NCBI RefSeq assembly: GCF_016463295.1
Contig: NZ_JAEMRO010000002.1
Span: 1-64,000, forward strand
Source of the DNA: Brevundimonas sp.
GTDB taxonomy: Bacteria > Pseudomonadota > Alphaproteobacteria > Caulobacterales > Caulobacteraceae
DNA length: 64,000 nucleotides
Direction: 5' to 3'
Shown here one piece after another: positions 58,891-64,000 of this stretch (position 1 is the stretch's first letter; every line of letters begins with the position of its first letter). The translations under genes were made by a program, and so were the position numbers. The notes beneath the pieces are model-generated. The model was given only the letters and a program-made list of their open reading frames with translations. It made no database searches and had not been told where the DNA came from.

Positions 58891-60141
58891 ATGGACGGCT
58901 CAGCTTCACATCTCGGCAGGATGACCGGCGCGTCACGAAGCGACGTGTCCGCTGCGCCTGCTTTCGCGCGTCCTTTCCTGCGCCGGCTCAGCAGCCTCTG
59001 GCGCTTTGGGACGATGGCGGTGACCCTGCCGGACGGCACGCGGATGATGATCGGGGGCGATGACGGAGCGGTGGGGGAGGGGCCTCAGGCGATATGGACC
59101 CTGACGCGATGGCGTGCCTTCCTGCGCTTGCTGACGCGCGGCGATATCGGCTTTGCCGAAGGCTATATGGCCGGCGAGTGGGATACACCCGATCTGGCGG
59201 CACTGCTGACCGCCTTTGCCCTGAACTACGACGCCCTGGACCAGATCATGTCGGGCGTGCCGATGCTGAGAGGCTTCAATGCCATCGCTCACGCCCTGCA
59301 GCGCAACAGCCGGGCCGGGTCGCGGCGGAACATCATGTCCCACTACGATCTGGGCAATGAGTTTTACGCCCAGTGGCTGGACCCCAGCATGACCTATTCG
59401 GCGGCTCTGTTCGATCCGCCGACGCTGACACTGCCCGAGGCGCAGACCCGGAAGTACGAGGCTTTGGCGCGGTCGATTGACATCCAGCGCGATCATTCGG
59501 TGCTGGAAATCGGCTGCGGCTGGGGCGGCTTTTCGGTGTATGCGGCGGGAACGCTCGGGGCGAAGGTAACAGCCATCACCCTGTCGCCCTCGCAGGCCGA
59601 AATCGCGCGCAGGCGGGCGTTCGAGCAAGGTCTTGCCGAGCGGGTCGATGTCCAGCTGGTTGACTATCGCGACGTGCAGGGGCGCTACGACCGCATCGCG
59701 TCCATCGAGATGTTCGAGGCGGTCGGCGAAGCCTATTGGCCGACCTATTTCAACCGCGTGCACGATCTCCTCGCTCCCGGTGGCCGAGCAGGATTGCAGA
59801 TCATCACCATCGACGATGCCCTGTTCGACAGCTATCGCAAGCGACCCGATTTCATCCAGCTGCACGTCTTTCCGGGCGGCATGCTTCCCGGCCAGACGGC
59901 CCTGTGGTCGGCGATCGGCAAGAGCGGCTTGACGGGACAGATCACACAGGAGTTCGGTCAGGACTATGCGCGAACCCTGGGCCTGTGGTTACAGGCTTTC
60001 GATGCCGGATGGCCGCGCATCCAGACAATGGGTTACGACGACCGCTTCCGGCGGCTCTGGCGCTACTATCTGGCCTATTGCGAAGCGGGCTTCAGCACGG
60101 GCCGCACTGATGTCGTGCAGGTGGCGCTTCAGCGAGTGTGA
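58891..60141 (+). CDS. cfa: Cyclopropane-fatty-acyl-phospholipid synthase (paralogue 2)
   Basis: NIMSHYDLGNEFYAQWLDPSMTYSAALF; VLEIGCGWGGFSVYAA; RIASIEMFEAVGEAYWPTYF; VHDLLAPGGRAGLQIITI. Confidence 0.93.
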   Translation: MDGSASHLGRMTGASRSDVSAAPAFARPFLRRLSSLWRFGTMAVTLPDGTRMMIGGDDGAVGEGPQAIWTLTRWRAFLRLLTRGDIGFAEGYMAGEWDTPDLAALLTAFALNYDALDQIMSGVPMLRGFNAIAHALQRNSRAGSRRNIMSHYDLGNEFYAQWLDPSMTYSAALFDPPTLTLPEAQTRKYEALARSIDIQRDHSVLEIGCGWGGFSVYAAGTLGAKVTAITLSPSQAEIARRRAFEQGLAERVDVQLVDYRDVQGRYDRIASIEMFEAVGEAYWPTYFNRVHDLLAPGGRAGLQIITIDDALFDSYRKRPDFIQLHVFPGGMLPGQTALWSAIGKSGLTGQITQEFGQDYARTLGLWLQAFDAGWPRIQTMGYDDRFRRLWRYYLAYCEAGFSTGRTDVVQVALQRV

Positions 60142-60170
60142 GGCCGTCGCAGCGGTCGGGGTGAGCGCGC

Positions 60171-61334
60171 TCAGTCCCGGATGAAGTGCGGCAGGAAGCG
60201 TGACGTGTTGCGCGTCACCCGTGTGTCGTCTTCGCGCAGGCCGATACCGGCGGCTTCATCGCCGACGACCCAGGAGCCGATGATGACGTGGTTGTCGTCG
60301 AACCGGGCGGGCGGGCACAGGGCCTGGCGGATGTGGATGCCGTCGCCATAGCCACCGTCCAGGACGGGATCGGCCACGCCGCGCTCGACCAGTTCGACAT
60401 TGGCCCCCTCGCGAGAGAACAGCGGCTTGCGGACGTAGGAGCTGCCCAGCCGCGAGTGGGCCGGATCGCTCTCGAAATAGGCTTCCAGCAGATTGGGATG
60501 GCCGGGATGCCGCTCCCACAGCAGGGGCAGGATGCCCTTGTTGGAGATCAGGCTCTTCCAGGCCGGTTCCAGCACGGTGACCTCGGCCGTCGGCAGAGGG
60601 CGCGCGTAGTCGTCACGCAGCATCTGCTCCCACGGATACAGCTTGAACAGCGCCCCGATCAGCCAGTTCTCGTGATCGACGAACCGGCCGTCGGCATTCA
60701 GCCCGATGTCGCCCAGGGCCACGAACTGCGGATCGAGACCGGCCTGTTTGGCCAGGTCCTCCAGAAACAGCACAGTCTGGCGATCCTCGACGAAGTCCGG
60801 CTCCGACGAGAAATGCATGAAGCCGCCGTTCGGAAAGATCGTCCGGAAACGCGAGACCAGCTTTTCATGCAGGCTGTTGAACTGGTCGGTTTCGGCGGGC
60901 AGCACGCCGGACGCGATCTGGTCCTCCAGCCAAAGCCACTGGAACACCGCCGTCTCATAGACCGAGGTCGGGGTGTCGGCATTGTATTCGTACAGCTTGG
61001 CCGGGCCGGTGCCGTCGTAGAAGAAGTCGAACCGGCCATACAGCGACGGCTCGCCACGTTTCCAGCTGTCGGCGACATAGTCCCGCATGGCCTCCGGGAT
61101 ATCCAGATCGGCCATCAGCCGCTCGGACTTGACCACCTCATCGACCAGATCCAGGCACATGGCGTGCAGGGCTTCGGTCGGGGCCTCCAGATCGTCCTCG
61201 ATCTGCTGCATCGAAAAGGCATAGGCGGCGGTCTCGTCCCAGTACTGCTCGCCCGACACATGGTGCCAGGTGAAGCCCAGGCTGTCGGCGCGGGCCTGCC
61301 AGTCCGGGCGCGGGTCGAATTTCAGGCGTTGCAA
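60171..61334 (-). CDS. Glutathionylspermidine-synthase-like ATP-grasp protein (YgiC/YjfC-like)
   Basis: GRFDFFYDGTGPAKLYEYNADTPTSVYETAVFQWLW; ISNKGILPLLWERHPGHPNLLEAYF; VRKPLFSREGANVELV. Confidence 0.9.
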   Translation of the reverse strand: MQRLKFDPRPDWQARADSLGFTWHHVSGEQYWDETAAYAFSMQQIEDDLEAPTEALHAMCLDLVDEVVKSERLMADLDIPEAMRDYVADSWKRGEPSLYGRFDFFYDGTGPAKLYEYNADTPTSVYETAVFQWLWLEDQIASGVLPAETDQFNSLHEKLVSRFRTIFPNGGFMHFSSEPDFVEDRQTVLFLEDLAKQAGLDPQFVALGDIGLNADGRFVDHENWLIGALFKLYPWEQMLRDDYARPLPTAEVTVLEPAWKSLISNKGILPLLWERHPGHPNLLEAYFESDPAHSRLGSSYVRKPLFSREGANVELVERGVADPVLDGGYGDGIHIRQALCPPARFDDNHVIIGSWVVGDEAAGIGLREDDTRVTRNTSRFLPHFIRD

Positions 61335-61338
61335 GAGA

Positions 61339-62085
61339 TCAGGCCTTGTCCCGGTCCACGGTCTCGCCCTGCTGGATCAGCGGGGTCACCACCTGCACTT
61401 CCTTGGGCGCGGACAGGCGGGCCAGGACGTCGTCGGCGGACGAATGGCCCGGCAGGATGCCGGCTTCCTTCAGCTTGGCGTCCAAGTCGGCCCCCGTGCG
61501 CTTGTCCTCGAGTTCCTGACCGGCCCGCAGCTTCTCCTCGTTGACGGCCTGGCGCTGCTTGATGCGGGCCAGGCTGTCGGCGGCCGAGCCGATCCGGGAA
61601 TGGGCACCCGCCGATTGCAGGGCCACGGACGTCTGGGCCTTCTGGACCGAGTCATTGACCTTCACGATGTCGATCTCGCGACGCAGGGTCTCGATCTTCT
61701 GGTCGGTCTGGGCGATGGCGGTGCGCAGGCGAGTCTCGGCCTCCTTCATGCCGGCGATCATCGGCTCGCGCTCGCCGATCTGCTGCTCGAGCTCGGCGAT
61801 CCGGACCGCAACCTCGCGGGCCAGATCCTCCTTGCCTTGCGCCAGGGCGGCACGGACGGAGTTTTCGTATTTGGCGATCTGCTCGCCGAAGCTCTTGAGC
61901 TCGTTCTCGGCCATGCGGCGGCGCGCGACCAGACCGGCCAGGTCGTCCCGGGCCTTGCCCTGGGCGTTGTCGGCGTCGCGGATTTCCTGATCCAGGATCT
62001 TCAGGGCATTGGCGTCGACGACCTGCTGGCCCGCCTCATGGGCGGTGCCGCGGAACAGGGCCGAAAGTTTGGCGAGCATGGACAT
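61339..62085 (-). CDS. PspA/IM30-like protein (YjfJ-like)
   Basis: MSMLAKLSALFRGTAHEAGQQVVDANALKILDQEIRDADNAQGKARDDLAGLVARRRMAENEL; long coiled coil. Confidence 0.87.
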   Translation of the reverse strand: MSMLAKLSALFRGTAHEAGQQVVDANALKILDQEIRDADNAQGKARDDLAGLVARRRMAENELKSFGEQIAKYENSVRAALAQGKEDLAREVAVRIAELEQQIGEREPMIAGMKEAETRLRTAIAQTDQKIETLRREIDIVKVNDSVQKAQTSVALQSAGAHSRIGSAADSLARIKQRQAVNEEKLRAGQELEDKRTGADLDAKLKEAGILPGHSSADDVLARLSAPKEVQVVTPLIQQGETVDRDKA

Positions 62086-62101
62086 GGTCTTCTCTCCCGG
62101 T

Positions 62102-62782
62102 TCAGGCCGCGTCGGCGCCGAAGGTTTCGCGCAGTTCGGTGGCGTCGATCGCGTTTTCGGCCAGGGTGCGCAGTTCGATCAATATGGTCTGAAGCGTCGT
62201 CTTGCACGACAGTTCGCCCATCAGTTCATAGACGTCCTGGCCATCCACCGTGGTGATGGCGAAGTTGGACAGCGGCACCACGCGTTGGGCCTTCAGCAGG
62301 AAGGTGTTGAACCGGTCGGCGTCCTTCTGTTCGGACACAGGCCACAGCAGCACCGAACAGACGATCTGGGCTCCGCCCACCGACAGATAGATGGGCAGGT
62401 CGCCGTATTCATTCATCGTGGCCAGCAGGACGGGCTCGGCCCCCTCCAGCACCCGCAGGGTCATTTCGCCCTCGCGGACCAGGTCGGAACTCTCCAGCGC
62501 GGTCTTGATGGCCGGTACGGTCCAGGACGTTTCGATCACGGCATCCATGGGATGGTTCACTCCAAAGGGAACGGTGGAAGGGTTGCGACGCGGGCGACGA
62601 ACGATCTCAGGTCCGCGTGTCGACTCGGTGACGATGGCGTGGACCGCCGCCTTCACGTCCTCTCGCGCGGGTTCCGGCACCCAGAACTCCAGCTTGACCA
62701 TGCCCGCCTCACGCCGGGCCTTGCGCCAAGCACGTATACGATCATTCGCCGAGGGCAAGGGTTTCGAGGATTGATTACGCAT
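62102..62782 (-). CDS. YjfI-like (DUF2170-type) protein
   Basis: Upstream of the PspA-like and ATP-grasp genes; LPIYLSVGGAQIVCSVLLWPVSEQKDADRFNTFLLKAQRVVPLSNFAITTVDGQDVYELMGELS; N-terminus RIRAWRKARREAGMVKLEFWVPEPAREDVKAAV. Confidence 0.75.
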   Translation of the reverse strand: MRNQSSKPLPSANDRIRAWRKARREAGMVKLEFWVPEPAREDVKAAVHAIVTESTRGPEIVRRPRRNPSTVPFGVNHPMDAVIETSWTVPAIKTALESSDLVREGEMTLRVLEGAEPVLLATMNEYGDLPIYLSVGGAQIVCSVLLWPVSEQKDADRFNTFLLKAQRVVPLSNFAITTVDGQDVYELMGELSCKTTLQTILIELRTLAENAIDATELRETFGADAA

Positions 62783-62832
62783 GTTTCATGTAACGCGTAA
62801 CAGGAACGGTTGACATTGGCCAGCCGTCTGCG

Positions 62833-63924
62833 ATGACTTCACGCATTCCGGGCATGGGGCCCGACCGGGGTCAAGGACGAATGCTGCTGCCACGACTGAA
62901 ACTGGCGCGCATATTCGACAAGGCCTTCCACGCGATGGCCGATCTGCACTGGACGTTGCTGTTCATGCTGATCGCCTTTCATGCCCTGTCTACATGGGTG
63001 CTGTTCGGTCTGGCGGGCGAGCGTGAACTGACGGCCCCGACCACCTTTTTCTACTGGTATGCGACGACGGCCTATACGGTCGGCTATGGCGACCTCAGTC
63101 CTCAGTCCGATGCTGGTCGCCTGGTCACCGCCCTGTGGGTATTCCCCGGTGCCATCGCCGCATTCACCACCATCGTTGCCAAGGTTCTGGCCGCCATCGG
63201 CGAAGTCTGGCGCGTCCGCCGCTCCGGCAAGGGAGACTATTCGAAAATGACCGCTTCCATCGTCCTGATCGGCTACCACCCCGCCCGCACGCCGAAGATG
63301 ATCGATGAGCTGTGCGCCGACCTGTCGCCGGATCAGACCCTGGTGCTGCTGACGCGCCAGACGCTGACCGACCTTGATGCCCGCATCCGCTATGTCCAGT
63401 CCGAGAGCCTGACCTCAACCGCCGCCCTGACGCGCGCGGGCGTGCCGGGTGCCAGCAGGGTCCTGGTCTTCACCGATGCCGATTCCGACACGCTGTCGGC
63501 CACCCTGGCAGCCTGTGCGCTGGCCCCGGCTGAGGCCCACATCGTCTGCTATTTCGAGGATGAGGATCACGCCCGGCTGATCGATCAGCATTGTCCGCAG
63601 GTGGAGGTCGTACTGTCTGCCGGACCGGAGATGGTGGCGCGCGCCTGCAAGGACCCCGGTGCCAGTCAGGTCATCAGTGCCCTGACCAGTCATCTGGACG
63701 AAGGGGCCACCCTGTTCAGCCTGTCGTGGCCCGACCGCGACGCCCGTCCCTTCGGAGATCTTGCGCGCGCCCTGCTGGATCTCGGCGCAACGCTGCTGGC
63801 GATCCAGACGGGACGAGATACGACGCCCACCTTCAATCCCGCCCCCGATCACGCGGTCGGACCCGGCGACCGACTGTTCTATGTCGCGTCAAACAGGGTC
63901 GATGCGGCTGCCCTGGCGGGGTAA
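62833..63924 (+). CDS. Potassium channel with TrkA-N/RCK-like domain
   Basis: Selectivity filter TTAYTVGYGDLSP between TM helices; downstream Rossmann-like region. Possible alternative start ATG 62881. Confidence 0.93.
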   Translation: MTSRIPGMGPDRGQGRMLLPRLKLARIFDKAFHAMADLHWTLLFMLIAFHALSTWVLFGLAGERELTAPTTFFYWYATTAYTVGYGDLSPQSDAGRLVTALWVFPGAIAAFTTIVAKVLAAIGEVWRVRRSGKGDYSKMTASIVLIGYHPARTPKMIDELCADLSPDQTLVLLTRQTLTDLDARIRYVQSESLTSTAALTRAGVPGASRVLVFTDADSDTLSATLAACALAPAEAHIVCYFEDEDHARLIDQHCPQVEVVLSAGPEMVARACKDPGASQVISALTSHLDEGATLFSLSWPDRDARPFGDLARALLDLGATLLAIQTGRDTTPTFNPAPDHAVGPGDRLFYVASNRVDAAALAG

Positions 63925-63933
63925 GAGGGAGTC

Positions 63934-64000
63934 ATGTTCAAGCGACTGTTCGGTTCCGGCGACAAGACCCCGCCTGCGGTCACCCTGGCCGAGGTGCGCA
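63934..64000 (+). CDS. 5' end of a probable YjfK-like (DUF2491) gene, truncated by window end
   Basis: MFKRLFGSGDKTPPAVTLAEVR; called mainly from gene context. Confidence 0.45.
   Translation, partial: MFKRLFGSGDKTPPAVTLAEVR

Overview
The 64 kb window is GC-rich chromosomal DNA, probably from an alphaproteobacterium close to Caulobacterales/Brevundimonas (inferred from gene content and style, not tested). I saw no rRNA, tRNA, CRISPR array, transposase or phage genes. From left to right it carries: a fatty-acid synthesis and envelope block (fabD 3' end, fabG, acpP, fabF, mltG, gmk) and rsmA; a phospholipase D, an EEP-family phosphohydrolase, two TPM-domain proteins, lemA and folD; a secreted protein with five PPC-like repeats; a carotenoid cluster (crtY, crtI, crtB, crtW, crtZ, type-2 idi); a divergent histidine-utilisation locus (hutH/hutU and hutG/hutI); nitroreductase, NUDIX and cysE; and a compact set of poorly characterised genes at about 27.5-36.7 kb. 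That set encodes a coiled-coil protein, a giant actin/Hsp70-fold ATPase, a tubulin/FtsZ-like protein, a 4-TM protein and a vWA-like lipoprotein, with a divergent GYF-like/SH3 membrane protein. Next come a prepilin peptidase, a beta-helix-like lipoprotein plus TonB-dependent receptor, and a complete type II secretion operon (gspC-M). After that is a lipid-modification/stress cluster (lipocalin, DUF1365, FAD amine oxidase, DUF1295, two CFA-synthase-like enzymes, ECF sigma and RskA-like anti-sigma). The window ends in a YjfC/YjfJ/YjfI-like cluster (ATP-grasp, PspA, YjfI-like) with a K+ channel and the start of a probable YjfK gene. The best candidate for an undescribed system is the actin-like + tubulin-like + vWA lipoprotein locus. 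All family calls come from reading motifs; no database search was run.
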